Assembly: GCA_964371035.1 (NCBI GenBank)
Contig: CAYJLG010000004.1
Coordinates: 34,079-98,078, forward strand
Length of the DNA stretch: 64,000 nucleotides
Reading direction: 5' to 3'
From: UBA1535 sp964371035
GTDB lineage: Bacteria > Bacillota > Clostridia > Tissierellales > Sedimentibacteraceae
In this document: positions 8,853 to 17,912 of the stretch, in pieces
Layout of the letters: each line of letters begins with the position of its first letter
Position numbering within the stretch: position 1 is the stretch's first letter
Position numbers and translations under genes: made by a program
The notes under the pieces: generated by a model
Told to the model about the DNA's origin: nothing
Database searches by the model: none
What the model saw: only the letters and a program-made list of their open reading frames with translations

Positions 8853-9863
8853 TTATTTATCAATAAAGACACTGTTTTCTAAATTAGGTAAAACAGCTAT
8901 TTTTTGGCCTAAAACTGGTTGTTTTTCACTTGAATTCCAATATACATTGACTATTTGGTTTTTTATTTTAACAAAACAATTAAATTTATCTCCTAAGAAA
9001 ATCATATCAACAAGCTCTCCTTCACACTCACCTTTTAGCAACATATCTTCTGGTCTCACACCAAATACATATTCTCCATCAGGTAAATCAACCTCTATTT
9101 TCCCGAAATTAGTTGAAGCTATTTTTTCTTTTACTTTGGCATAAATTTTATTTACAGTACCTAAAAATTCTGCAACTCGTGAATTTAATGGTTTATTGTA
9201 CAAATTAAAAGGTGTGTCTATCTGCACAATTTCGCCTTCAAACATTATTGCTATTCTATCACACATTTTGAAAGCTTCTTCTTTACTATGTGTAACTATA
9301 ATTGTAGTTGTATTGGTTTGTTTGTGTATTTTACTAACAAATTCTTGCATGCTATCGCGAAGGATTGGATCTAAATTTGAAAAAGGCTCATCAAGTAGTA
9401 AAATATCAGGATTAACTGCTAGCGCTCTAGCAATAGCTACTCGTTGTTGTTGCCCGCCTGAAAGTTGATATGGGTACTTTTTTTCTTGACCCTTTAATTC
9501 TACCATATCTATAAGTTCTTTCACTTTTTCTGAAATTAACTTTTTTTCATATTTTTGTGCATTTAATCCAAAAGCTATATTTTTTTCTACGCTTAAATGA
9601 GGAAACAACAAATAATCTTGAAAAACTAAAACTGCATTACGTTTTTGTGTAGGCAATTCGTTGACCAGTTTACCTGCAATATATATTTCACCTTTGTTTG
9701 ATTCTTCTATTCCCGCAATTATTCTAAGTGTCGTACTTTTTCCACAGCCAGAAGGACCAAGCAGTGCTAACATCTCTTGTTTATTAATATCTATGTTAAT
9801 ATTTTTTAATATTTCTTTGCCATCAAGCGCAAGCTCTATATTTTTTAAAGATACCCAAGACAT
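8853..9863 (-). CDS. ABC transporter ATPase of the ydj/ynj-like cluster
   Basis: ATPase of 336 aa for the fused permease encoded immediately upstream. Walker A GPSGCGKST (about 34-42), Q-loop VFQDYLLFPH, signature LSGGQQQRVAIARAL, Walker B ILLLDEPFSNLD, H-loop VTHS. The C-terminal 100 residues look like the TOBE-type regulatory domain of CUT1/ferric-iron ATPases (motif FGVRPEDM). It is longer than E. coli YnjD (about 217 aa), which lacks that domain. The Shine-Dalgarno of this gene contains the permease stop codon. It is last in the operon; the feo promoter starts 26 bp beyond its stop and I see no terminator between them. Confidence 0.9.
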   Translation of the reverse strand: MSWVSLKNIELALDGKEILKNINIDINKQEMLALLGPSGCGKSTTLRIIAGIEESNKGEIYIAGKLVNELPTQKRNAVLVFQDYLLFPHLSVEKNIAFGLNAQKYEKKLISEKVKELIDMVELKGQEKKYPYQLSGGQQQRVAIARALAVNPDILLLDEPFSNLDPILRDSMQEFVSKIHKQTNTTTIIVTHSKEEAFKMCDRIAIMFEGEIVQIDTPFNLYNKPLNSRVAEFLGTVNKIYAKVKEKIASTNFGKIEVDLPDGEYVFGVRPEDMLLKGECEGELVDMIFLGDKFNCFVKIKNQIVNVYWNSSEKQPVLGQKIAVLPNLENSVFIDK

Positions 9864-9866
9864 ACA

Positions 9867-11552
9867 TTAACCTCTTTCTAATTGATTTTTTACATGTGGC
9901 ATTTTATTAAACAATTTTTCTATAAGCCATGTTACAAGCATAATAGTGAGTATATACAGGATACTATAAATTGAAGATAGCACTCTGTCACCTTGTTGAA
10001 CATACGGGAACATAACTACTGGTAAAGTTTTTATTAATCCTCCACCTATTAAAAAAGTTAGAAAATATTGTCCGAAACTAACCATAAAAACCATAATTGA
10101 AGCAACTTTTATGCTAGGAGCCAATATAGGAAGTGTGACTTTTAACAAAATTTTAACTGGTTTTTCGCCTAACATCCTAGCTTGTTTCTCATATCTATCT
10201 CCTATCAATTCACACGGTGATTGCAATATCAACATAGCATAAGGAATACAAGGAATTACGTTTGCTATTAATACTCCTATAAAACTATCTTGGATACCCA
10301 CACTAAGCATAATCGAGTACATTCCCATACCCATAGTAGTAGTTGGAATAATTATGGGTGCCCATATCAAGCAATACCAAAACCCTTTTAACTTTAAATG
10401 TTTTTGAGCTAATATTCTAGCTGTAGGCAACGCTATCGCAATAGTTGCAATAGTGATAAATAGAGACAGTATAATAGAAGTAAAAACAACTTGTAAAATT
10501 TCATGCCTATCTGCAAACAAATGTATAAAGGCTCTCATTGAGTAATTTTCAGGAAAAAGCAGAGGCCACTGCCATCTTTTACTAAATGACCATAAAAATA
10601 GTGGCACAAAAGATAATAAGATTATTCCACAAAAAACCAATACAAGAATTTTTCCTATCACATTTTTTGAAGACACTGGCAAATGGCTGTCAATATTGTA
10701 TCTTTTCCTTTTTTGATCTACTAAAATAAAAATTACTAATAAAACCAAACAAAAACCTGTAATTAGAACATTTACAACCATTGCATATACCCTGTCTGAA
10801 ATCAAACTTCCCGTATAATAATTATATGAAAGAATCGGTAACGCTTTTGGTTCAGTGGGACCTAGTAAAAAAGGAACTTCAAATGCACCAAATGAAAATG
10901 CAAATAAGATTATAAACGATGTAATAATACTAGGCAATGCTACAGGCAAAATTACATTGAAAAACGTATAAATTTTGCTTGCTCCAATATTTTCCGAAGC
11001 TACTGCTAGTTTAGAATTTGTATTTCTAAGAACTGCAAGTATAGTTGTCAAAACAAAGGGGATCCCTTTCCAAAGGTACGCTAAAATAATCCCTTTACCG
11101 CCAACGTCTTGTGTTATAGGAATAAACTGTGAGATTTCCTCTATTAGTCCAATATGATAGCAAATTCTAGAAAAAACACCACTTTGAGAGAACAACAGAT
11201 AGATTATTAATGTTGTAATCAAGTGTGGAGTTAATATCGGCAATTGAATAAATTTTTCGACTATTATATTTCTATCATTCTTATAATAAACAAACGCAAA
11301 GAAAACCCCAATCAAAACTGCTAGTGATGAGGTTACAAGCGAGAAGTAAATTGTAAATCCTACAGAGCGCCAAAACCCTCTTGTAGAAAGAATTTCTTCA
11401 TAATATTTTAATGTTATATCATGCATTCCAAGTTCTGGAAAATATCCAAAACTTTGAACAACACCTATTAATAGTGGTACAATAAAAAAAACAAATAATA
11501 TAGATAATGTAAAAAATAATGTTATGTGGCTTTTAATTTGATTTTTTCTCAT
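9867..11552 (-). CDS. fused two-domain ABC transporter permease (YnjC-like)
   Basis: Protein of 561 aa made of two tandem binding-protein-dependent permease domains with about twelve membrane segments. Each half has an EAA loop: GASKIYTFFNVILPVALPS near residue 190 and GEKPVKILLKVTLPILAPS near residue 470. Such fusions occur in iron (FbpB), thiamine (ThiP) and YnjC transporters. Together with a YnjB-like binding protein, a rhodanese and a CDP-alcohol phosphotransferase, YnjC is the best parallel. No Shine-Dalgarno precedes the ATG at 11552. Instead a 12-codon open frame (11553-11588) ends exactly one codon earlier, suggesting coupling. Substrate unknown. Confidence 0.88.
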   Translation of the reverse strand: MRKNQIKSHITLFFTLSILFVFFIVPLLIGVVQSFGYFPELGMHDITLKYYEEILSTRGFWRSVGFTIYFSLVTSSLAVLIGVFFAFVYYKNDRNIIVEKFIQLPILTPHLITTLIIYLLFSQSGVFSRICYHIGLIEEISQFIPITQDVGGKGIILAYLWKGIPFVLTTILAVLRNTNSKLAVASENIGASKIYTFFNVILPVALPSIITSFIILFAFSFGAFEVPFLLGPTEPKALPILSYNYYTGSLISDRVYAMVVNVLITGFCLVLLVIFILVDQKRKRYNIDSHLPVSSKNVIGKILVLVFCGIILLSFVPLFLWSFSKRWQWPLLFPENYSMRAFIHLFADRHEILQVVFTSIILSLFITIATIAIALPTARILAQKHLKLKGFWYCLIWAPIIIPTTTMGMGMYSIMLSVGIQDSFIGVLIANVIPCIPYAMLILQSPCELIGDRYEKQARMLGEKPVKILLKVTLPILAPSIKVASIMVFMVSFGQYFLTFLIGGGLIKTLPVVMFPYVQQGDRVLSSIYSILYILTIMLVTWLIEKLFNKMPHVKNQLERG

Positions 11553-11588
11553 TTATTTGTTGAAAAAGGGCTCGAAAATATTAAACAT
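11553..11588 (-). CDS. possible 11-aa leader peptide coupled to the permease
   Basis: ATG, ten further sense codons and TAA read MFNIFEPFFNK; the TAA is followed directly and in frame by the permease ATG. AGAAGG lies about 8 nt before this ATG, while the permease start has none. An inverted repeat AAGGGC / GCCCTT spans the leader. It could be a translational-coupling leader, or the true permease N-terminus interrupted by a stop. Only sequence support exists. Confidence 0.35.
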   Translation of the reverse strand: MFNIFEPFFNK

Positions 11589-11612
11589 TAACTTGCCCTT
11601 CTACCTCTTAAT

Positions 11613-12833
11613 CTATTTTTTTAGTATATTGTTTTCCCAAATGGAATCTATTTTTTCTATTAGAGAAGCATGTGTCTCTGGCAATGGAGTTCCTAACAAT
11701 ACACCATTTCCCATCATACCTTTTTGATCGTCTGTCAATTTTGATGGGTCTAAAGTAGATAAATCTCCCCAATTTTCAGGATTCGCCTTAGAAGCCTGTA
11801 ATTCAACTGACAGCAATTCGTTTATTAATAACAGTGCACCTGCTGGGTTTGGACTCGTTCCAGCGATACTTAAAAAATGTGTATTTGATATAGCACCATT
11901 ATCTAAAGTGTATGCTACTGTTGTCTCGGGAAAAATTCCTTCATTTATACCTTTATAGACACCATCGACAGTATATGTCATCGCAAGATCAATTTCTCCA
12001 TCAGAGTACATTGTCTGTAGTTGTGCAAAACTAGCAGGATATGTAGTACCTTCACGCCATAGATTTGGTTTAATATCTACTAAAAAATCTATTCCGTTTT
12101 GAGCTGCTAAAGTAATGTCCTCATCTGATAAATCTCCAGAAGTCAATACTCCACTACCATCAAATTGCATGATTGTGTTACGAACAAATGCGCTACCAGT
12201 AAATTCAGGTGGTGCAGGATAAGTAAATTTCCCTGGATTTGCTTCTGACCATGCTAACAATTCATCTAAAGTTTTAGGTAAATCTCCTTTTGAACTATCT
12301 CCAAAAAAGACTAACTGCGCTCTACCCCAAGGTGCTTCCATTCCTTCAGTATCCACTCCAAAATCACTTGTATTAGATAGAGATTCTAAATCAAGATAAT
12401 TTTGAGCGTTAGGGAGTTTATCCAAAAATGCTCCAAATAGTAGTTCTTCTTTTTTAGCAGTGTAAAAATTTTCGCCATTAATCCAAACCACATCAACGCT
12501 TCCAGTTTTTCCTGCTGTTTTTTCTGAAACCATTCTTGTAAGTATTTCAGATATATCCATTCCAACATGTTGAACAGTAATATCGTATTTTTCCTTCATA
12601 GTGTTAGCTACTTCTGTTGTTATCCACTTGTTAACTTTATCGTCTCCGCCCCAACCATAAAATGTAACTGTAGTGCCTTTTGCTAATTCTTCAATTTCTT
12701 CCCAAGTTGACTGTGCAAGCATATCTGCAGTTAAATTAACTTCTGCACTATTAGAAGAATTCGTACAGCTTGTTAATAATAAAGTTGTTATCAATAAAAA
12801 TGCAATTATTTTAATGTGTTTTATTAGTTTCAT
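11613..12833 (-). CDS. substrate-binding lipoprotein, YnjB-like
   Basis: Extracytoplasmic binding protein of 406 aa. It starts with a lipoprotein signal peptide (basic start, hydrophobic core, lipobox LLTSC with the lipidated Cys near residue 23). The mature part is a type 2 periplasmic-binding fold: FYGWGGDDKVNKW near residue 58, VDVVWINGENF near 115, DLAMTYTVDG near 275 and SIAGTSPNPAGALLLINELLS near 325. These features resemble the YnjB/thiamine-binding group. It overlaps the preceding phosphotransferase stop by 4 nt (ATGA). Ligand unknown; no obvious metal ligands stand out. Confidence 0.85.
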   Translation of the reverse strand: MKLIKHIKIIAFLLITTLLLTSCTNSSNSAEVNLTADMLAQSTWEEIEELAKGTTVTFYGWGGDDKVNKWITTEVANTMKEKYDITVQHVGMDISEILTRMVSEKTAGKTGSVDVVWINGENFYTAKKEELLFGAFLDKLPNAQNYLDLESLSNTSDFGVDTEGMEAPWGRAQLVFFGDSSKGDLPKTLDELLAWSEANPGKFTYPAPPEFTGSAFVRNTIMQFDGSGVLTSGDLSDEDITLAAQNGIDFLVDIKPNLWREGTTYPASFAQLQTMYSDGEIDLAMTYTVDGVYKGINEGIFPETTVAYTLDNGAISNTHFLSIAGTSPNPAGALLLINELLSVELQASKANPENWGDLSTLDPSKLTDDQKGMMGNGVLLGTPLPETHASLIEKIDSIWENNILKK

Positions 12834-13432
12834 TTTCTACCTTCTGTTTTCTTAAAAATTTGTCTTGCTTCTCTCATTCGTTGAAGCGCCGTAAAAAATA
12901 TTAATATTGCGGTTATTACGACTATGTAATTTATATGATTTTGAAAAATTGCCATAATGCTAAATGCAAAAAAACCTTCTGTTCTTTCCATTACGCCTGC
13001 TTGATATTTAAATGCTTTTTCTCCAGTGTTCGCACTTAAGGCTCCTACTGATAAAAAAACGCACATAGAGAATAATATGCTACACAATAGTAAAATAAAG
13101 AAAATTGATGATTGCTCATTTTTTAAAGATAATGCTACAATCAAACCCATCTCCACAAAACGATCAAAAATCAAGTCCATTAATGCACCCCATGAACTCG
13201 AAGTTCTAGTTATTCTAGCAATGCTTCCATCTACAGCATCCAATAATCCTGAAAACCAGAGAACACACAACCCTACAAGTATCATATCAAAGTAAATAAA
13301 AACACTTGCAGACATACCTATTACAAAAGCCATAATTGTTACATGATCAGCAGTTAAATTAAATTTTATCATCACTTCAGCAAAGCGTCTAATAGCAGGT
13401 TGTACATATTTTCTCACATTTGTATCAAGCAT
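12830..13432 (-). CDS. CDP-alcohol phosphatidyltransferase family protein (YnjF-like)
   Basis: Integral membrane enzyme of 200 aa with about five or six helices. It carries the full family signature DAVDGSIAR...G...D...D (about residues 85-112), the metal and CDP-alcohol site that transfers a phosphatidyl or similar group from CDP-activated lipid to an alcohol. Housekeeping members (PgsA, PssA) are usually linked to other genes; here it sits between a rhodanese and a binding protein, as ynjF does in the E. coli ynj cluster. AGAGGT lies 8 nt before the ATG. The gap upstream holds a 35-bp perfect palindrome. Acceptor alcohol unknown. Confidence 0.86.
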   Translation of the reverse strand: MLDTNVRKYVQPAIRRFAEVMIKFNLTADHVTIMAFVIGMSASVFIYFDMILVGLCVLWFSGLLDAVDGSIARITRTSSSWGALMDLIFDRFVEMGLIVALSLKNEQSSIFFILLLCSILFSMCVFLSVGALSANTGEKAFKYQAGVMERTEGFFAFSIMAIFQNHINYIVVITAILIFFTALQRMREARQIFKKTEGRK

Positions 13433-13476
13433 ACGAATTACCTCTCAAAATTTATACTCTTTTAACTTATTACATC

Positions 13477-13511
13477 ATTTATCCGATACGTATAATACGT
13501 ATCGGATAAAT
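13477..13511. repeat. 35-bp perfect palindrome
   Basis: Two 17-bp arms (ATTTATCCGATACGTAT and its complement) around a single A at 13494, between the rhodanese stop and the phosphotransferase start. It is not followed by a T-run, so it is not a plain terminator. It may be an operator, a processing hairpin or a stability element within the operon. Confidence 0.8.
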
Positions 13512-13521
13512 AGTTGTTATA

Positions 13522-14568
13522 TTAAATTTCTTTTTTATTGTCACTCCATTTATCAGTCAATCCAAGAACTTTTTCTTTTAACGCTCCGTCTACATCATCA
13601 CCCGCTTCAGACGCAACATATGACCATTCAATCCAAGATCCATCATAATTATATACATCTTCAACGCCTAACATTTCTCTTAATACCATTTGAGTATGCG
13701 AAGATCTTACGCCTGATTGACAAAATGTAATAACTTTTTTCCCTTCAATCACATCGCCATAAATTTCTTCTAATTCTGCTTTTGTTTTCATTGTTTTGTC
13801 TTCATTAAGAGCGTTTGTCCATTCTATATGAACTGCACCTTTCATTGTGCCTGTACCAAATGCACCTGATGATGAACCCGTTTTTTCGCCATTAAATTCA
13901 TCTGTACTTCTAGTGTCAATAACAACCCATTCATCAGGATTTTCTAAAGCATTGACTACATCGTCAAGGTTTGCCTCTAATTCTTCTAAATTCCATTCAG
14001 TAGATGAAAATTCACTCTTAACATCTTCATCAGCTAAAGTCACTTGATCTCCTGTTTCATAACCAGCTGCTTTCCACGCATTAAGACCACCATCAAGATA
14101 CATTGGTTCAAGTCCAACTAATTCTAATTGCCATCCAAATCTTGTAGAATCATGCATAGATCCTGTTGAGTATACTATAATCTTAGAATTTTCAGTAACC
14201 CCTGCTTTAGACAGCAAATCATCCATTGTTTCTGAATCTTTACGGAAACCACCATAATTAGGGCTTACAGCTTCTGTAGATCCTTTTCCAGAATAATCTT
14301 CACGCCACACTCTGTAAGTTCCATCAATAGGCGAATTTTCATCTGTCAAAGGAATGATTGCTTTTGCACTACTCAGTACACCAAACACTACAACATCTTC
14401 ATCTGAATCAATTAGTTCTTTAGCTTCTTCAACAGAAATAAACTTTGTGCCTTCGATATCAGAATTTGATGTAACCACACCTTCTCCATTGCCGCTATCA
14501 GATGAACCGCACGCAGTTACACCTAAAATTGTTGCAGCTAATAAACAAGATAATAATATTTTTTTCAT
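13522..14568 (-). CDS. exported tandem-rhodanese sulfurtransferase lipoprotein (YnjE-like)
   Basis: Protein of 348 aa with a lipoprotein signal (LGVTAC, Cys near residue 20) and two rhodanese domains. The N-terminal one (about 45-185) lacks the active Cys (loop reads YSTGSMHDSTR). The C-terminal one (about 200-335) has the active-site loop CQSGVRS, with the persulfide-carrying Cys near residue 283. This inactive-plus-active arrangement is typical of thiosulfate or mercaptopyruvate sulfurtransferases. AAGGAGGT lies 5-6 nt before the ATG. Its position outside the membrane, beside a binding protein and transporter, suggests it handles sulfur (or selenium) from imported material; that is inference. 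Confidence 0.88.
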   Translation of the reverse strand: MKKILLSCLLAATILGVTACGSSDSGNGEGVVTSNSDIEGTKFISVEEAKELIDSDEDVVVFGVLSSAKAIIPLTDENSPIDGTYRVWREDYSGKGSTEAVSPNYGGFRKDSETMDDLLSKAGVTENSKIIVYSTGSMHDSTRFGWQLELVGLEPMYLDGGLNAWKAAGYETGDQVTLADEDVKSEFSSTEWNLEELEANLDDVVNALENPDEWVVIDTRSTDEFNGEKTGSSSGAFGTGTMKGAVHIEWTNALNEDKTMKTKAELEEIYGDVIEGKKVITFCQSGVRSSHTQMVLREMLGVEDVYNYDGSWIEWSYVASEAGDDVDGALKEKVLGLTDKWSDNKKEI

Positions 14569-14595
14569 ATTGTACCTCCTTCATAAGTTGAAATT

Positions 14596-15288
14596 TTAGT
14601 CAAGTTTAATACCTTTTTTCTTTGCAATTTGCTTAGGAATTAAAGAAATTAAAAACAAAATTACACCTGCAACAGCAAATTGAATTAACAATTGAAATGA
14701 AACCCCATTAGTTGCAATCTCTCCCGCCATAAATGCATAAATAAAAGATCCTGGTGCCATTGTTATAAGTGAAACTAATGCAAATGTACCAGCATTCATC
14801 GATGTCACTCCATAAGCATAATTTTGCACATTATATGGGAAAACAGGCACTAATCTAGTAAGAATCAAGAAACTTGTTCCATTTTCTTTTACTCCATCTT
14901 CTATTTTTTTAAATATTGCATTTCCTTCAAATTTCTTAGTGATAAATCCTCTTGCTACATATTTAGCCACAATGAAAGCTATAGTTGCTCCGATCGTAGC
15001 TCCAATCAGTGACAAAATTCCTCCTACCACAGATCCAAATGTAATTCCTGCTACAATCGTAAATGCAGATGCAGGCAACATAAACACAGCAACTACAATA
15101 AATAGTAAAATATAAAAAACGTATCCTATTACACCTAAATCGCTAAACCATGCTTGTAATGCATCTATATCTGTTAAAAAATCAATTAATCCTGTTTGAT
15201 ATGCCACAAGAACAAGTGCCACTATTACAGCCAAACCAATTAATAATTTAGGACTAACCTTAAATTTCTTCTCACTTTTTGTGCTCAT
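14596..15288 (-). CDS. TVP38/TMEM64 family membrane protein (YdjX/YdjZ-like)
   Basis: Membrane protein of 230 aa with a basic N-terminus, one leading helix and a VTT/SNARE-associated core. The core has the motif AGITFGSVVGGILSLIGATIG (about residues 82-102), FEGNAIFKKIEDG near 118-130 and LTRLVPVFPYNVQNYAYG near 143-160, all typical of the TVP38/DedA superfamily; some members are scramblase-like or transport small molecules. In E. coli the relatives ydjX and ydjZ head the gene group containing ynjBCDEF, the same company as here. It lies 27 nt from both neighbours. No substrate can be assigned. Confidence 0.88.
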   Translation of the reverse strand: MSTKSEKKFKVSPKLLIGLAVIVALVLVAYQTGLIDFLTDIDALQAWFSDLGVIGYVFYILLFIVVAVFMLPASAFTIVAGITFGSVVGGILSLIGATIGATIAFIVAKYVARGFITKKFEGNAIFKKIEDGVKENGTSFLILTRLVPVFPYNVQNYAYGVTSMNAGTFALVSLITMAPGSFIYAFMAGEIATNGVSFQLLIQFAVAGVILFLISLIPKQIAKKKGIKLD

Positions 15289-15315
15289 TATGATTCTCCT
15301 TTTTAAGTATAGTTA

Positions 15316-16083
15316 CTATTTTGACATTATTTTCTTAATTCCTCTTTTAGTTTTATGTCTATTGCCCCATGCAGTGAATGTTTGAGACAGAGTATCTATT
15401 GGAGGTTTATCTCCTTTTTTTACAACATCCCCATAAATAAGATCCAAAATGTGCCATGCTTGAGCTCCGCCCATTAACATTGATTGACGACACGCAGCGC
15501 AATATGTTACTACTTCATCTGTCGTAAAATCTCCTACACGTCTTTCCATAACACGCTTAGCAACTTCTGGGTTTGCAGGTACAACCATTCCGCCAAAGCC
15601 GCAACATCTTGTAGTTTCACGTGTTTTTTCAGGTTCTACTGTCTTGTATCCTAATTCATTCATTATCCATCGGATACCATCGTGTATTTCTGTGTATGGT
15701 CGTATGGAACATGAGTCGTGCAAACTAAAAACTACATTACTTCCTTTTGCTTTACCAATAGTTTCTTTTGGTAATCCGATCTTAGGCAATAATGCCCAAA
15801 GTGATATAACTTTAATATTTGGATTTAGAGCCATAGTTTTATAGCAACTTTGACAAGCAACTATTACTTCATCTACGTTACAACTTTCTAAATCCTTAGT
15901 TAATCCATCAAATCTTTCATGAAATTTATCTTCTTGCCCTACAGCCTTTGTCGGTTTTCCACAACATTTTTGTATGACAGATAAATCTGGATAAACACTT
16001 TTTAAATGTTCTATAGTCTTTAAAACTAATTGAGGATTGTATGACGATAGCGCACAACCGCCTATAAAAGCTTTTCTACCCAT
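15316..16083 (-). CDS. CCG-domain iron-sulfur protein (HdrB-like)
   Basis: Cytosolic redox protein of 255 aa with two cysteine-rich CCG-type motifs, as in HdrB, LutA and GlpC: CCGKPTK plus CQSC in the first half, and CCGFGG plus CAAC in the second. Such domains bind a special 4Fe-4S centre and act on disulfides or pass electrons from a flavoprotein. Its start overlaps the last base of the oxidoreductase gene upstream, so the two probably form a complex: the flavoprotein supplies NAD(P)H electrons to this subunit. The last residues are basic and lack further motifs. Confidence 0.85.
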   Translation of the reverse strand: MGRKAFIGGCALSSYNPQLVLKTIEHLKSVYPDLSVIQKCCGKPTKAVGQEDKFHERFDGLTKDLESCNVDEVIVACQSCYKTMALNPNIKVISLWALLPKIGLPKETIGKAKGSNVVFSLHDSCSIRPYTEIHDGIRWIMNELGYKTVEPEKTRETTRCCGFGGMVVPANPEVAKRVMERRVGDFTTDEVVTYCAACRQSMLMGGAQAWHILDLIYGDVVKKGDKPPIDTLSQTFTAWGNRHKTKRGIKKIMSK

Positions 16084-17867
16084 TATTTCATCCTCCCTTT
16101 ATTTGTAGTTGTAAACAATTTGCTAAAACCAAGTAATTGATGCATGTTTATTGCTTTATGTCCAGGCATTGGTGAATTACCACCATTAGCTTTAACCATA
16201 TCTTTACGTATCGCACCAAATAATTCAGCAAATTTGTATTCTTCAGGGCATACTATAGTACATTGATCACACATGTTACAAGAATAACATATTTTTGGAT
16301 CCATTTCACCTGTTTCTAGGAATTTTTCAAACAATTCTCCTGGGTAACCAGTAAAATCATTAAGCATAATACATTCTACCATGCACTTTTTGCATTCACA
16401 TTTAAAGCATCTAGCTGCTTCTTCAACTGCAGTCGCATCATCAAATCCAAGGTCACATTCATCAAAAGATTTAATTCTTAACTTTGGATCTGTTTCCCTA
16501 GTATATTTACGAGGTAAATCAGTCGCATCAGCCGGTAGAGGAATATCTAATTTAGTAATATAAGCAACTTCTTTTTCAAATTCTCTGCCTTCTCTAATAT
16601 CTTGTCCAAGCAGATAACGATCTGCTGAAGTAGCTGCCTTTCTTCCAAGAGCCATAGCTTCGATTACTATATTGCTACCACCACAATCACCTGCTATAAA
16701 AACACCTTCCGCTGCAGTTGAAAGAGTTTCTTTGTCACATACATATCTTCCGCCTCTACCTTGCTCAATTGTTCCGTCAGTAGCATCTTGAACAATTTGA
16801 CCTGTGGCAAAAATAATTGTATCGCATTCAATCGTTTTTAAATTATCGCTGTATGTAGGATTAAATCTGCCTTCACTATCAAATATAGATATTACTTCCT
16901 TGATAACAGCTCCTGTAACCAAGCCATTTTCACCTAGTATTTCTTGAGTTCCATACCCACAATTTAAAATAATACCCTCATCTATTGCTCCATGCTGTTC
17001 GTGTTTGCTTGCAGGTAATATATCTAAACATTCTAAAGAAACTAAATTTACTTTTTCTGCTCCTAATCTAAGTGAAGTTCTTGCACAATCCATTGCAACA
17101 TCTCCACCGCCAATAACCATTACGTTTTTACACTTGACATCAGCTCTTTGCTCTAACGAAGCAAGTTTCAAAAAGTCTACTGCATTTGTAATGTTTTTGT
17201 TATCGTCTCCTTTAGTAGGAATCAACGAACCTTTATGCGCACCGTTTGCGACTATAACCGCATCAAAATTTTTGCGAATTTCTGAAAAAGCAATATCTTT
17301 GCCAACTTCCACTCCCATTTTGAATTCTACGCCCAATAATTCCAAATATTTATATTCAAAATCTATAATATTTCTTGGCAGTCTGTAAGCTGGAATTCCA
17401 ACTCTCATCATACCACCATAAACGTTTAATTTTTCAAAAATAGTAACGCTATGACCTGCTTTTATTAAATCAATTGCTGCTTGTGCACCTGCAGGACCAG
17501 CACCTATAACAGCTACTTTTTTACCTGTCGAAGTTTTTTTGCTTAAATCCCATAGCTCTTCATTGTCTGCTTTATCCGCTGCAAACCTTTTCATAGCTGC
17601 TATAGACATAGGTTGTTCATATTCTTTACATCTTCTACACTCTGCCTCACATGGATGTGCACATATTCTCCCCAAAGTTCCAGGAAGGAATACTTTTTCT
17701 CGAATCTTCAGTATTGCATTTTTATACTCTTTGTCCTTTACTAAGTTTACATACCCTATTACATCTGTATGCATTGGACATCGAGCAGTGCAAGGTGCTA
17801 CATTGTGCCCTTGGCATTCATCCGCTATCTTCTGAGCAGTTGAAATAACCTTTTCACCGAATTTCAA
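16083..17867 (-). CDS. FAD/NAD(P)-dependent oxidoreductase with iron-sulfur domains (GltD-like)
   Basis: Protein of 594 aa, a soluble electron-input module. The N-terminal Fer4_20-type domain (cysteines in APCTARCP and CAHPCEAECRRC) resembles the small subunit of glutamate synthase. FAD motif VIGAGPAGAQAA lies near 120 and NAD(P) motif VIGGGDVAMDCA near 250. The C-terminal 100 residues carry CFKCECKKC and CYSCNMCDQC, two 4Fe-4S clusters. The frame is open to a TTG at 17885, but that codon precedes its own Shine-Dalgarno; the TTG at 17867 follows AGGAGG by 8 nt and is chosen. No glutamate synthase large subunit is nearby, so the partner is probably the CCG protein. Confidence 0.87.
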   Translation of the reverse strand: MKFGEKVISTAQKIADECQGHNVAPCTARCPMHTDVIGYVNLVKDKEYKNAILKIREKVFLPGTLGRICAHPCEAECRRCKEYEQPMSIAAMKRFAADKADNEELWDLSKKTSTGKKVAVIGAGPAGAQAAIDLIKAGHSVTIFEKLNVYGGMMRVGIPAYRLPRNIIDFEYKYLELLGVEFKMGVEVGKDIAFSEIRKNFDAVIVANGAHKGSLIPTKGDDNKNITNAVDFLKLASLEQRADVKCKNVMVIGGGDVAMDCARTSLRLGAEKVNLVSLECLDILPASKHEQHGAIDEGIILNCGYGTQEILGENGLVTGAVIKEVISIFDSEGRFNPTYSDNLKTIECDTIIFATGQIVQDATDGTIEQGRGGRYVCDKETLSTAAEGVFIAGDCGGSNIVIEAMALGRKAATSADRYLLGQDIREGREFEKEVAYITKLDIPLPADATDLPRKYTRETDPKLRIKSFDECDLGFDDATAVEEAARCFKCECKKCMVECIMLNDFTGYPGELFEKFLETGEMDPKICYSCNMCDQCTIVCPEEYKFAELFGAIRKDMVKANGGNSPMPGHKAINMHQLLGFSKLFTTTNKGRMK

Positions 17868-17912
17868 TAGTCTTTCCTCCTTCAATATGAAATATTGTCA
17901 AATCGCATAAAA

